This document shows, piece after piece, positions 45,250 through 56,468 of a stretch of DNA of 64,000 nt. The position numbers and the translations under genes are program-made. Within the stretch, counting starts at the first letter, position 1. Each line of letters opens with the position of its first letter. Below the pieces are notes generated by a model. It saw only the letters and a list, made by a program, of their open reading frames with translations, ran no database searches and was not told where the DNA came from. Source of the stretch: Kingdonia uniflora (lineage: Eukaryota; Streptophyta; Magnoliopsida; Ranunculales; Circaeasteraceae); NCBI GenBank assembly GCA_014058105.1, contig JACGCM010000715.1:1612001-1676000 (forward strand), written 5' to 3'.

Positions 45250-48200
45250 CACCTGAAGCAAGCGAAAGTTGGTCAAAGAATATTGCAAACTTACTTTCTA
45301 TCAAAAACTCCCAATCCTCTTACCTGAATCAAGTCGTCATCCTCAACCCGAAGGTATATCTTTCATCGACTGTGATATCTACATGTTCATTTTCCTCATT
45401 CCGACCCCATAGTCATCATGGTCAAAGTTGAACATCTTGTTCTCCACAAAATGCTCGTCGACAACGGCAGTGCGACCGATGTACTTTTTCTCCAAACAGT
45501 CCGAGCTATGCAAAATACTGACTTGATCACCCCTATAAACGTTAAACTGAAAGGTTTCAATAGCTCCACAGTGGTCACCATAGGAAGAATTAGCCTCCTC
45601 ATCACCGTGGTCCCAATGGTCTTACAAACTAGCTTTCTTGCCATCGAAAAAAAATCAGAATACCTCAGTATTTTGGGCCGCGACTGGCTCCATGCCATGA
45701 ATGCCATACGTTCGACCTATCACCAAGTTTTGCATTTCACCACACCATGTGGCACATGGGACATGAAAGGCTCCAAGAGACTAACTCGATCCTGCTAGCA
45801 TCCAAAACTTGACCTTTACAGAAATTGGTCAAACCATATCAATCACAGTACCCCTCCCCCCTCAATTTATCGACCTCATACACCAACCCCCTAACCATCG
45901 AACCCCCCGTATACATTGAAATCGACGGCCCTAGTCGAGGTATATTTATTGGCAGCTCCTTGCCAGAAGGCGAACAACTTCAACTTACCACTTTCCTTCG
46001 ATCCAACAAAGATGTTTTCGCCTGAACATTCCATGAGATGCCTAAGGTCAACCCTATCCTCGCCTGCCACTGACTCGACCTTATCCTCAAATCCATGGCT
46101 ATCAAATAAAAGAAATGCGGTTTATCCCCGATGATTCAAGATGCAGAGAATCTCGAGGTCTAAAAGCTCTTAGTTGCTGGATTTATATGCGAGGTCAAGT
46201 ACGTTAATTGAATCTCAAGCATCATCGTTGTACCTAAAAAGAGCGACAAGATCCAAATTTGTGGCGATTTCACTAATCTTAACAAGCATACGCTAAAAGA
46301 TAGTTTCCTTCTCCCTATCATTTCGGCGCTCCTCGATGCCACTGCGGGCTATAATCAGGTACCCCTTCTCCCTGAAGACCAAATTAAAACTTCTTTTATC
46401 ACCGAACAAGGGCACTACTATTTCATCGTAATGCCCTTCACACTCAAGAAGTCTTGGATATGGGTGTTTTCGTTACTGCAATGCTCAAACCTTTGCTTGG
46501 CAAATCAATCGAAGTCTATATCGATGACATGTTTTGCAAGAGCCTCCACAAAAACACCCATATCCAAGACTTGATCGAAGTTTTCTCCATCCTTCGATCA
46601 TACCATATGAAATTAAACCTAGACAAATTCCAGTTTGGTATCTCATCCAAAAAATTCCTGGGCCACCTCATTAGTTAGTGTGACATCGAGATTAACCCTA
46701 CCCAAATCCAACCCCTCATCGATATGCCTTCTCCCTGAATAAAAAAAGATGTCTAGAAGGTAGTAGGTTAAATAGCTTCCCTTAACCGATTTATTTTTAA
46801 ATTCTCTGACCGATGCGCTTGATTATTCTCCCTCCTACGTTATCAAGGTGTCTATAAAACCAAGAAGAAGAACCGCGACGTTAATTGGGCACCCGAGTGC
46901 TTATAAGCTTTCCACAAACTCAATACTTACCTTGGCCAACCACCTATCATGAGCATCCCGGTTGAAGGCAAGGTACTATCCCACTATCTTGTACTTACTG
47001 GCGAGTCTATCAGTTCAATCCTTATCTGAATTGAGGTAGGCATCGAGAAACCTGCTTACATTATTAGTAAAACTTTAGCACCAGCTGAAACACGCTATAC
47101 CAACCTCGAGAGACTTCTTTTTACCCTCATCTACACATCACGCAAACTCAAACCATATTTCCAAGCACACCATGTACGTGTAATCACTAGTTACTCCCTT
47201 CGAGAAGTCCTTGCCAAGAAAGATAAATCCAGGTGGGTACAACAATGGTCCATCTACCTTGGTGAGCATGATATCACTTTTGAGAAACAAGTATCCTATA
47301 AAGGTTAGGCAGGCACTGATTTTCTGGCCAACTTCCCGGTTGAAGACACAGAGTGGGAAGAAAACAAAGATGACCTACCCAAAGACCAGCCATAACATAA
47401 CTACCTTTAGAGCCCTAACACACGATGGTGTCTCTTCACAGATGGGTCTGTAAGCCCAAATGATTTCGGGATAGGTATCGTACTGGCCACACCGTCAAAC
47501 GACCTCATCGAAAAGGCAGGTATTAAACTAAACTTTAAGTGTACTAATAATGAGGCCGAGTATGAAGCTTTGATATATGGTCTCGATCTAGCCCTCGTAT
47601 TTGGTGTCCCTCAACTAGCCATTTTTACCGACTCACAACTCGTTTAGAGATAGTATACCGACAAAAACTTGGTGAACGGTCGCATGGCTGAATATGCAGC
47701 GCTGGTCTACTGATGTGTGGATTGTTTCCTTGAGAAATCTTCGATCACACATTACCCTTGGGGAGATAATAGGCACTCCGACGCCCTTGCCTAAATTATA
47801 ACAATGCTAGGCCAGTTCGAACCCCGACAACTCAGTATCAAAATTCCTGAACACCCAAATATAGACCAGATAGAAATTAATAGCATCAATAGTGGGGGCG
47901 AGAGTCTCTATCCCAAAGACTGGCATACCCTTCCTCGCGTACTTTAACCACTTCACACTACCCGAGGACCCGAAAGCCAAATGGTCCTTATTAGAAAATT
48001 ACCGAAGGTATACTATTCTCAAAGGTAGTTTACACCGTAAATTTCCAAATGGGGTACACCTCAAATGTATATCCCAGCAAGAAGCTGTCACTATAATTAT
48101 CAAGCTTTACGATGGGAATTGTAGATCCTATACTGCCGGCTGATCTATGGCTCTCCTAGCAATAACGCAAGGTTTATTTTGGCCGAACATGAAGAAACAA

Positions 48201-49130
48201 ACTGAATAGTACGCAAAGCACTGCGACAAATTCCAGCGTCAAACCCATGATATCAAAAGCCCCTCACAAGGCCTCTATTGTAGCTAGGTCACTTGGCCCT
48301 TTAAAAGATGGCAATCAATCTTGTGGGCCCCTTTCCAAAGGCATCAGGAATCAGAGAACACATCCCCGTCACCACAGATTATTTTACTAAATTGGTCAAA
48401 GCCGTAGCATTATGTTAAACTAGAGAAGAAGAGGTCGTTAAATTCCTTTGGGAAAATATTATTACACGCTTCGGCTGCCCACATATGATTTGATGTGACA
48501 ATGGACCACAGTTCGTCGGGAACATGGTTCGAACATTCCTCCAACAATACAACATCATTCTCTTTCCATCCACACTGTATTACCCACAAGGGAATGGGCA
48601 GGTCAAAGCAATTAACAAAACTATAGTCAATGGTCTTAAAAAATGTATCGACAAAAAGAAGAGGCGCTGGGTTTAAGAGTTACAACATGTACTCTGGGCT
48701 TACCGTACCACACTATAGAAAGCGACGGGATATACTCCTATCCTCTTAGCCTATGGCACCAAAGCAGTCTTACCAACTCAGCTCGAGGTCTCAACATGCG
48801 ACCTCGACCTCCCAGATTAAGACAATGAGTTTGAACTTGGATGCAACATGTTATGGATCGACGAAGCCTGATACCGAGCCCTAGCTAACCTCGGGTGTTA
48901 CCAGATCAATCTCGAGAAATCATATAACAATAGGGTTCGACCACGAAGTTTTAACTTAGGCAACTTGGTACTCTGCCGAGTCACCCCATCCTCAAAGCCA
49001 CGCAATACCGATAAGCTTGCAAAATATTTGGAAGGGTCATACATTGTATATGATAAAATAGACAAAGGATCCTATTACCTCATCACTAAAGACGAAGAAC
49101 CCTTACCCAACCCATGGAATATAATGTAGT
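45250..49130 (+). pseudogene. pol: E3 pol relic: protease, RT, RNase H x2, integrase
   Basis: The protease active site is MLVDNGSATDVLFLQ (about 45448), the usual DSG/DTG now DNG. RT follows (about 46130-46750) with YIDD intact (VEVYIDDMFCKS, about 46515) but frameshifted upstream. Classical RNase H (YIISKTLAPAETRYTNLERL), archaeal-type RNase H (FTDGSVSPNDFGIGIVLATP; TNNEAEYEALIYGLDLALVF; FTDSQLV) and integrase (NLVGPFPKASGI; CDNGPQFVGNM) come next. The catalytic Glu of the GQVEA motif is Lys (GQVKAINKT). Stops sit at former Gln or Arg codons: HMI-stop-CDN (CGA to TGA), WV-stop-ELQHVLWAYRTT (CAA to TAA), QLV-stop-R (CAG to TAG). The C-terminal tail ends PLPNPWNIM then TAG near 49128. Confidence 0.9.
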
Positions 49131-49238
49131 TAATTTTATACAATAGGTCGCAACCACCATCCCTCACCGTTGCTATAACTACTGTATAATCAATAAATAA
49201 ATTTATTCAACCTTTCGCATTATATCACATCTTAAATG

Positions 49239-50020
49239 AACTTCTTGATTTGGGCAAATCTAAGTATCCAGTCAACCATTCGACCCGACTGATACCTGGG
49301 AGCGACCTCAAAGTTTTTCAAAGTTCTGATTTGGGCAAACCCAACTAACACGAATAGTCAAAAGACTAAACACTTGGGGGCAACATCGGGGCTGACCGCG
49401 TCCTGATTAATTCAGGATCAAACCCGTAGATAGAAATACATGGGGGCGACCTCGAAGCTCAAATAAAGTTCTTAATTTGGGCAAACCTAAGTATCCAGTC
49501 AACCCTTTGACTCGACTGAAACTTGGGGGCGACCTCAAAGTTTTTCAAAGCTCCGATTCGGGCAAACCCGAGTGGTATGAATAGTTAAAAGACTAAACAC
49601 TCGGGGGTAATTTGCTACAGGGGCTACCTCGAAGCTTAAAATAAACTTCTTGATTTGGGCAAGCCTAAGTATCCAGTCAACCCTTAGACCAGACTAATAC
49701 TTGGGGGCAACCTCGAAGTTTTTCAAAGTTTTGATTCGGGCAAACTCGAATGGCATGAATAGTTAAAAGACTGAACACTCTGGGGCGACATCGAGGCTGA
49801 CCACATCTTGCTTTGTCCAGGATCAAACCCGTAGATAAAAATACCCGGGAACGACCTCAAAGCTCAAATGAACTTCTTAATCTGGGCAATCCTAAGTATC
49901 TGACCAACTCTTCGTCCCAACTGATACCTGGGGACGACCTTACATTTTCTCAAAGTTCTAATTTGGGCACTCCTCGAAACCCCATAGATAGAAATACCCA
50001 AGGGTAACTTCAAAAATCCA
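49239..50020 (+). repeat. E3 tandem repeats, four units of about 150-230 bp
   Basis: Units start near 49239, 49469, 49646 and 49872. Each contains CTT(C/A)TTGATTTGGGCAA-like, CTAAGTATCCAGTCAAC, CTGATACxTGGGGGCGACC-like, CAAAGTTTTTCAAAG and CGAAGCTCAAAT words. Lengths differ by internal deletions. It is homologous to the shorter E2 array. Confidence 0.85.
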
Positions 50021-50357
50021 ATTAGATCCACCGTTTGGTCAAACAAAATATCAACATACAAGTTCAAGCCAAATCAAGCACTGTCTATACCACCATCACC
50101 AAACAAAAGAGAGCTTCTTGCAGATACCATACCCATAACAACTAGATTAAACAAGTGATTTTATATACTCGCAAATAGCTTAAACAATAGGATTACCTTG
50201 GTCTTCCCCAGAAACAGGAATCTCAGCAGTACTAGGAGTCTCGCCAATAGGCGGGACTTCCTCGTTTTTCCACATTAGCCACTTCGACAGCATGAATCGA
50301 ATCTGTCACCTCTGCGTCTGCCACACCATCGAAGGCAGGGTCTGGAACTTCTTAAAG

Positions 50358-50708
50358 CTAGCGTTCGAAGGTTTCTGGATCATAGCCCAACTCATCTATG
50401 AATTTCTTCATCGACGATATCAAATTGTACTCCCAGTCGAAGTCTGCTTGGAACCGTGCATAATTTTTTCGTAGCCTCACCTCTAGCCCCACCACCTTTA
50501 ACTCACAGTACTCGACCACATCCAGGTTCTCCTTCACCGCATCAGATCGGACTTGTAATATCACCCGCTCTAGTTTGGCAACTCGCGTATTCCACGACAT
50601 ATTAATGGTTTCCTTTGTGAGCTCCCCTCTATCAACTGAGTCTTTCAACTTCTCGCCATACGCTTTTTGAGCCTTCTTAAAAAAGACCATCCAAGCATGC
50701 ATTAGCAC
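50358..50708 (-). pseudogene. E3 antisense gene, coiled-coil C-terminal part
   Basis: A 116-residue open frame of Lys/Glu/Val heptad-like sequence (AKLERVILQVRSDAVKENLD; VVGLEVRLRKNYARFQADFD) ending FIDELGYDPETFER. It matches the E2 antisense tail at 28905-29273. Earlier residues show FFKKAQKAYGEKLKDSV. It predicts a long coiled coil; function unknown. Confidence 0.6.
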
Positions 50709-50970
50709 AAATAATCACAAACACTTTGACCATTCCGCAAAGTTTGTCAAAATCAATAACAAACATCTCCTAATTAACAACAACACATACCTGACGATAT
50801 ACCAATTCTGCCCGACGACCTGCTTCCTCTGGGTTCGAGGCACTCAAATGCATTATCGACTCGGCCATGGCTCGAGTAGCATCCCCTTGTTCGGCCATAA
50901 GTTGCCTGGCCTTGGCGGAGTTAACCCTTCTTCTATCTTATCATACGACCTTTTCGAGGTGTTGTCCTCA

Positions 50971-51231
50971 TTAATGAAATGTTTGACCCATCGGCAGTGG
51001 CTTTACCCTTGCCCTTTTAGGCTGGTTATACTCCTTCTTGGGAACTCGAGCCTCGCCCCTTACCTCGGCCGCTGGCATTGTAACCCCTCGGCGAGCCCTC
51101 AGTGCAAAGTTAGACTTCCGCCTTGTCAAAGTATTGTAATCCATCTCACTTACCACTTTGGGAGGGGCAACCTTTTTTCTCATCTTTGAAGGTCTAACAG
51201 TGGTCAAAAGTCTTTTAAGCAGAGTATCCAT
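50971..51231 (-). pseudogene. E3 antisense gene, basic segment
   Basis: An 86-residue open frame rich in Arg and Lys (LLTTVRPSKMRKKVAPPKVV; KKEYNQPKRARVKPLPM), resembling nuclear localisation signals. It lies between the conserved domain and the coiled-coil part. Confidence 0.45.
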
Positions 51232-51514
51232 CTTCTTTCGCCTCTTCCTCGAAATCTTTAGCCTTCGAAATACTTTGTTTATTCACTTTTCACTCTCGTC
51301 GATCAGATTGTCGATGTAAAACTGCGATTTTTGCTGCACTTTACTCACAAGATTTATAACAAACACATATTCAGATTCAAGCAATGGCCGAAGAAAGAAA
51401 TACAAGATACTCGAACATACACTTACTTGCATTGAAAAGCTTATGTGATAAAGCAAGATATACTTCCCCATCCGTGTACTCAAAACTGCCCTTCACTACC
51501 ACTAAATCCTTATC

Positions 51515-52240
51515 CTACCTGTGACCAGTTGAACACAGGTCAAACAACCAAGGCTTTTCGGGGTGATACTGAATGTGGTACATTCCCACCTTCTTATTCC
51601 CCTTTCTCGAATAGAACGGCACCACGTCGACCCACTCGATCGCAGGCCTCCCTTCACGTACCAGCTCTTTATTCATGCCCTTGACAATCCTTATCATTTC
51701 ATAGAAGTTCCCATTCATTTGGCATGGCGCCACATCCCAAAAATTTTGTACCTCCATCACCAACCATCCAAGGGGTAGCTGCATTCCCAGCCTAATTTAC
51801 CCCCTGAACGCCATCATCCCTTCATTGGGCACGTCCATTAAAGAATAATCTGACCGACATGGCACTAGAACAATACCCTTCTCTACTAGATCATATTTTA
51901 ACATGAATCGACTAAGCCTAGCTTGCTTCTGCTGCGAGACCTCTCTTACAAACGAGCCCTCGCTACCTGTCTCTTTGTTAATTCCCTCACTCTCGTCCAC
52001 CTCTTCCCTATCCCCATCCTCCCCTATATTCCTCATACGGTCAAGCTCAATCTCTTCCCCGCTCTCCCCAGCTACCCAAGCCCTTCGTCGACTTTACCTC
52101 ACCGAACTAATGTTGGGTGCCAATACCGCCAGAAGTGTGTCAGTTGCGATGTGCAACTCTTTGACATGATTACTCCCTTCCTCTCTACCAGATGCGTCGG
52201 TTCATTTATAATGTTATCATCCTCATCTATCAGCCTCATC
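51515..52240 (-). pseudogene. E3 antisense gene, conserved central domain
   Basis: Segments 52036-51797 and 51784-51515 are in the same frame, separated by one TAA, so they are one exon: SRFMLKYDLVEKGIVLVPCR, LGMQLPLGWLVMEV, CQMNGNFYEMIRIVKGMNKE, YHPEKPWLFDLCSTGHRWDK and, further on, DLVVVKGSF. An acidic Glu/Asp-rich stretch precedes it (GDREEVDESEGINKE). It is the best copy of the antisense domain and resembles the database family for putative gypsy-type transposon proteins (PF04195), from memory. No catalytic motif is evident. Confidence 0.65.
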
Positions 52241-53779
52241 CTCAAAACCTCCCGCGTACGTATTAAACCTTATAGAAGAAGAGGGAAGAAATTAGCTCGA
52301 GATATTCGAGTTCAAAACCTTCAAGTGCACATGTTGCTACCACCTACCCAACTGCACTCATCGAACATGCTAAAGTTCGACTATTGTACTCCCAATCGAC
52401 CATCGACTACTCTGCTTCCTCATCTACCGCCACCTTCAAGTTTAACTTTGAAAGGCTTTTCAGTTCGATCTCTCAACCCCTACCCTCCCCACCATATATG
52501 CCCCATTAATGGCAGAGCAGCAAGTCTTACTCTTAACAAAAAAAAAAAATAATAGAGGCAAAACACAAACAGTCAAAAGACCTACCTATACCGGTGGAGG
52601 CTACCGCACTAAAGAAGAATCCTAGCAACAATGGTGTCCAAATTTATAGCAACAATGGCACTCTCTTTTCCTCTCCTCGGAAATAATGATAGGTTGATTT
52701 TTCTTTTTCTGATTGATTGATGTATGCACCAACTCTTTCTCTCCTTTTAATACAGCCCAGTAAACTGTCTCAATTTCCTCAAACTGCAATCATAACCACT
52801 ACCACCACTACCTTTCCCACTTTCCTCTACATTTTTAGGTAACCAAATGATTTTATAGGAACACCCCTAGTCACTGCAAATGTATTTTCAAACTTCCCCT
52901 TTACCCTTTACCCTTCAAACCTTCGACTTCTCCATAATACCACATTTGTCCAATTTCATATTCAGCCAACAATCTTCAAATACCCAAAATTATCGACGAT
53001 AAACCTCTGATAACCTGTCATATTCTGCCACGTGGACTAGACCACGTGGCATATAAATTATCCCCATGGCCGACATGTCATGATTATTGCCTATCCAGCA
53101 TACTGCTTTAAGGCACGATGTCCCATCTTAAAACTCTGCAATTGCTACTGTCAGGTCCTTGCAGGAAAAATATAACAGGCACAGACAAACTAAACAACAA
53201 TCCTTGATTAATTCGTTTATCCATTTTCTCTGACCTCTCAAGCCATCTTGATACTATCAACCTCCTCAATGTCCCCAAACACTTTTAACCCTTGACCATG
53301 GCACAATAAAATACAATATCTCCACACTTTTCAACCAAGTAATTTCATATTCGAGGTCCTTCCAGTATTTCACACATCGAGCTTAAGTTTTGTTTCTTTA
53401 TTAAAACCGAAAACCGCACCTATGTTATCATCGATCACATTTTCCCCCCTACAAGTACTCCAAAATAATAATTCGAAAGAAGCGCGACATATTACCATTT
53501 TTATTTCATTCAAAAAAAGAAAGAAAATGAAAACAAAACAACTGTAACATCTAAATATCCTTACCCATAGCGATAGCAGAATCCCCTACCCTACCTACAC
53601 ACAGGGCAGTTCTTCTAGTACCATGGACACCTCTTGCCACCTTCTTTGGTCTCTATCAGTCGCTACACCAACTGCCTCAGAGTGAAGGAGCTCTCCATCA
53701 TTCTTAGATGGTGCTGCTGGAATATCATCTACCAAAAGGTAAATAATTCAACCTCCTCTCGCTCCCTATAAGTCAATTC

Positions 53780-53925
53780 TTCCTGATGCTGGTCCACTAA
53801 GAAAGACAGCAGTAACCTCATGTTCCTACATCCAAAATACATTTGCTTCAGCTCAACATACTTTTCCTCTACAAGCCTCTTTGCCCTCCACCTTTTGCTG
53901 ATGCCTTTTTCTTATGCCAATTCTG
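53780..53925 (-). pseudogene. E3 antisense gene, decayed start exon
   Basis: The minus strand reads RIGIRKRHQQKVEGK and, one frame over, EEKYVELKQMYFGC. It aligns with the E2 start exon (SQRHQHTVEGRLS; IVDLRERYFW). The ATG and the MVxTxS opening are lost. A TATA-like TATAAATA lies about 60 bp upstream at 53977-53984. Confidence 0.45.
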
Positions 53926-53976
53926 TTAGCAGAACAAATTGAGGAAGAAGATGGACAAAACTTACCCCTCAAATCC

Positions 53977-53984
53977 TATTTATA
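53977..53984 (-). promoter_or_regulatory. Candidate TATA box of E3 antisense gene
   Basis: TATAAATA on the minus strand, in a position matching the TATA-like boxes of E1 and E2 between the start exon and the 3' LTR. Confidence 0.4.
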
Positions 53985-54141
53985 CAAAGTTTAAAGAATT
54001 ATTAATACCCCCTTAATCAGGATCACCACCATCAATGCCCTTGGAAGTCGGCATATCAACCCCAATCAACCATACAACTTCCTATGCATAACAGTTTCTT
54101 TTCAGGACGCGCCATCTACAATAATTTTTGATGCCCCCACT

Positions 54142-54154
54142 GAGAGGGGGCGAA
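54142..54154 (+). other. E3 polypurine tract
   Basis: GAGAGGGGGCGAA directly before the 3' LTR. Confidence 0.8.
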
Positions 54155-54899
54155 TGTAGTAGCCTAATCGCAGCCTTCCAAGACTAATCGAATAATAGAA
54201 GGCTACATCGAAGCCTACTAAAGACTCGAAGCCCGGGGAACCCACAAAATAACCAAAGGTATATGGTCTTCCTGAAGCTTTCCAAGACTAATCAAACACT
54301 TGAAGGCCACATCAAAGTTCACCAAAGACTCGAAGCATACTACAAGATTAAAAGCTGAAGACAGTCGTGCAACATACAAAACCTAATATAAGTTTCTAGA
54401 AGTTTTCGACCATATCAATGTATAGTCGAAGGCAGACAAACCTGACAGCTACCTCACCAGACAATTCAACAAAACAAGCCGCTAGACAGCTATACTAACA
54501 GAACTGACCTTCCGTATAGGATAGATACTCTAAAGAGGTAAACACATAATATGACCTCAGTGTGGTGACTCATCATTTCCTATCTCCTATAAATAGGGGA
54601 GGAGAGCCATCATAGAGAGGTTAGAGAATCTCAGTCCAAAGCCTCCCCATAAGATTAGAAACCTTTTTGGCATATTCAAGCTCCATTCAATTTGAACTGT
54701 ATCCTCATTCATATATCTATTATCCCATTCAAATCATCGTTGGAGGTCGTGGAGAATACCAATTCATGAACTCCACGCAAGTATGTTAGCACTGTATATT
54801 ATCTTATTTCTGTCTTATATATTTATGAAAACCTCTAGTCGAACCTAAATCCTATGATGTAAGAGCGTGAACTCCCCTCTAGGAGATTGCACCCCTACA
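54155..54899 (+). repeat. E3 3' LTR
   Basis: 745 bp, begins TGTAGTAGCC and ends CCCCTACA, equal in length to the 5' LTR with scattered substitutions. Confidence 0.95.
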
Positions 54900-55122
54900 C
54901 ATTCCACCTTCTATCAAACTCTACAGGATCATATGTATTGTGAATATTTGAATCTATATCAGTTTTGAACGTAGATGGATCTTGATAAACGTTACCAATT
55001 TTTTCAGGGAACTTATGTGTGATGTGCCAATGAGAAAGCTGATGTTTGGTATTTAGGAAGACTTGGGAGAAATTGTAGATATTCGATAACTGTATGTTGT
55101 CAACTATACAAGAAGATGACAT
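54900..55122 (-). pseudogene. FAR1/MULE gene, transposase middle part
   Basis: A 75-residue open frame ending at the E3 junction: NFSQVFLNTKHQLSHWHITH, KFPEKIGNVYQDPSTFKTDI, then DPVEFDRRWN. FAR1-family transposases have V-F-P-x-T-x-H-R-x-C-x-W-H-I...K. If E3 and one target-site copy are ignored, the codons on either side are in phase (EFDRRW to NELMKK). Confidence 0.85.
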
Positions 55123-55156
55123 TATGTACTCTTAAACACAGATTATTGAGTACACA

Positions 55157-55480
55157 ATCAACAGACAATATGCACTCTTAACTCATTATATTGTCAATTC
55201 CAGAAGCCATCGACATTATGTTCTCTTTCATTTTGCCGATGACTTCTGTAATCGACTGAATAATTGTTGACTGTATAACTTCTTAACAATGGGGTCATTT
55301 ATAATTGTCGACTTCGTGACTCCTCGACAATTATGTCATTTATAATTGTCGACACACCACATTCAGTCAATAATTTTTGTAATCATAACACGGAGACCAA
55401 CCTTATGGATGGCTACACCCATAAGTCTGATGTACTTTGTTGTTGTCTGTTGAGTTAAGAGTGCATATTGTCTGTTGATA
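55157..55480. repeat. 29-bp perfect inverted repeat bracketing an array in the transposase gene
   Basis: 55157-55185 and 55452-55480 are exact reverse complements (29 of 29), 266 bp apart. They contain CAGACAATATGCACTCTTAA. They sit where the transposase text breaks off (after KHPMDII) and before it resumes, so this is an insertion or a structured intron. Confidence 0.85.
55190..55371. repeat. Hairpin-unit array 6 (inside the transposase gene)
   Basis: Units at 55190-55217 (ATTGTCA/CGACATT, spacer 14), 55232-55259 (TTTGCCG/CGACTGA, 14), 55263-55290 (ATTGTTG/TAACAAT, 14), 55301-55334 (10-bp perfect stem ATAATTGTCG/CGACAATTAT, 14) and 55345-55371 (right arm decayed). Starts are 31-42 bp apart. 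The whole array is enclosed by the 29-bp inverted repeat. Confidence 0.85.
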
Positions 55481-55860
55481 ATATCCATGGGGTGCTTATT
55501 GTTCATCGACTTTAGCCATGTATAGAATAACCAAGTAAAGGTGGCCTCTTGCTCATTCTGCAACAAAGTACATCAGAGTTGGATTGTTTGGTAGTGGTTG
55601 TTTATTCCCACAAATAGAGCAAATGGCATTTATAAACGTTTGTCTGATACGTGGCGTCAAAAGAGACCACATCCTCAAAAGCCTCATATGCCATTCGTGA
55701 TTATTTATCTATCCAAAAAAGTTGAGTGCTCTGTCATCATCATCGAGCTAAATGTCAAAGTAGAGCATTGGATCTTTGGCTTGCTTCTTCATGAACCACT
55801 CTAATGCAGCCTACGCATTACCACTCGATAAAGATTCTTTATTAACTTTGGCTTTATAGT
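55384..55860 (-). pseudogene. FAR1/MULE gene, transposase N-terminal part
   Basis: It reads AALEWFMKKQAKDPMLYFDI and DDDDRALNFFG, then AYEAFEDVVSFDATYQTNVY; the Asp of FDATY (55656-55658) is the first catalytic residue of the MULE domain. A one-base loss near 55632 shifts frame, then PFALFVGINNHYQTIQL, a TGA, LLQNEQEATFTWLFYTWLKS and KHPMDII follow. The next motif, normally TDQD with the second catalytic Asp, is absent because the inverted-repeat segment starts here. Order and motifs are those of FAR1-RELATED SEQUENCE proteins and their MULE ancestors. Confidence 0.8.
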
Positions 55861-55910
55861 TATAACAATCATATTTGTTGATATTGGAATAAAGGAGGCA
55901 CCTTGCTTAC

Positions 55911-56468
55911 TTAGATGTTTTGAAGCCCAAAAGACACTGTTAGGTTTTTTACAACTTCAAGAAAAAAATGATTAATCTTCATACGATGGTGGTTATGATG
56001 TGAGACAAGCTTGTGGTTATGAACATCTGAGAAACTGGTAACAACAAATTTACCAAGTTTTTCTCCCCAATTAATGTTCAAAGTAGCTTTACACCCACAT
56101 TGGTAAGAAGATTGCTTCTTCCCATCTTGTTCACATGTATTAGAATTTTTGTTCTTCATCGATAAACTGTTACACAAATAAGAAAATTATACTCGTCCTA
56201 TCTCGTCGAATCTTGGCCATTTCTTAGAGTTACGCTTCTTTGTGGAGAACCCTTGCTTCCTTCCATATTGTTAATAAAAAGAACTTGCGTTATTCACTGT
56301 ATTAAAAATTTTCCCTTCATATGACGTCTCGATTAACAAAGAATCAATGGCACATTCAGGTGTTTTGAAACATCCACCCAACGTACGTTCATTTGCAGCC
56401 CTTGGTGGTGATTTATCTCTGATTACCTTTGACCAATCCAGTTCAACTAAATCTTCCAGCTTATTAAC
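55911..56468 (-). pseudogene. FAR1/MULE gene, FAR1 DNA-binding domain
   Basis: From an AG acceptor at 56469 the frame reads VNKLEDLVELDWSKVI and GGCFKTPECAIDSLL, then the FAR1 domain GKIFNTVNNASSFY, stop, QYGRKQGFSTKKRNSKKWPR, CGCKATLNINW, GKFVVTSFSDVHNHKLVS. The Cys...H-N-H arrangement is the WRKY-GCM1-type zinc finger of FAR1/FHY3 DNA-binding domains. A TAA replaces one codon (FY-stop-QYG). In FAR1 proteins and related MULE transposases this domain contacts DNA; here it could have recognised element sequences. Confidence 0.8.

Larger units (their letters stand above)
42913..54899 (+). mobile_element. E3: Tat-type gypsy element nested in the FAR1/MULE gene
   Basis: An 11,987-bp element with 745-bp LTRs of equal length (TGTAGTAG...ACTACA/CCTACA). 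The flanking 5-bp duplication has one changed base (CATTA at 42908-42912, CATTC at 54900-54904). Order: LTR, primer site, gag, protease-RT-RNase H-second RNase H-integrase, tandem repeats, antisense gene, purine tract, LTR. It lies in the opposite orientation to the gene it interrupts. Confidence 0.95.

Noticed and set aside
51923..52552. 209-codon plus-strand frame, among the longest in the window
   Set aside because: It is antisense to the conserved E3 antisense exon, is Ser/Leu/Pro-rich and ends in a poly-Lys from an A run; a shadow frame.
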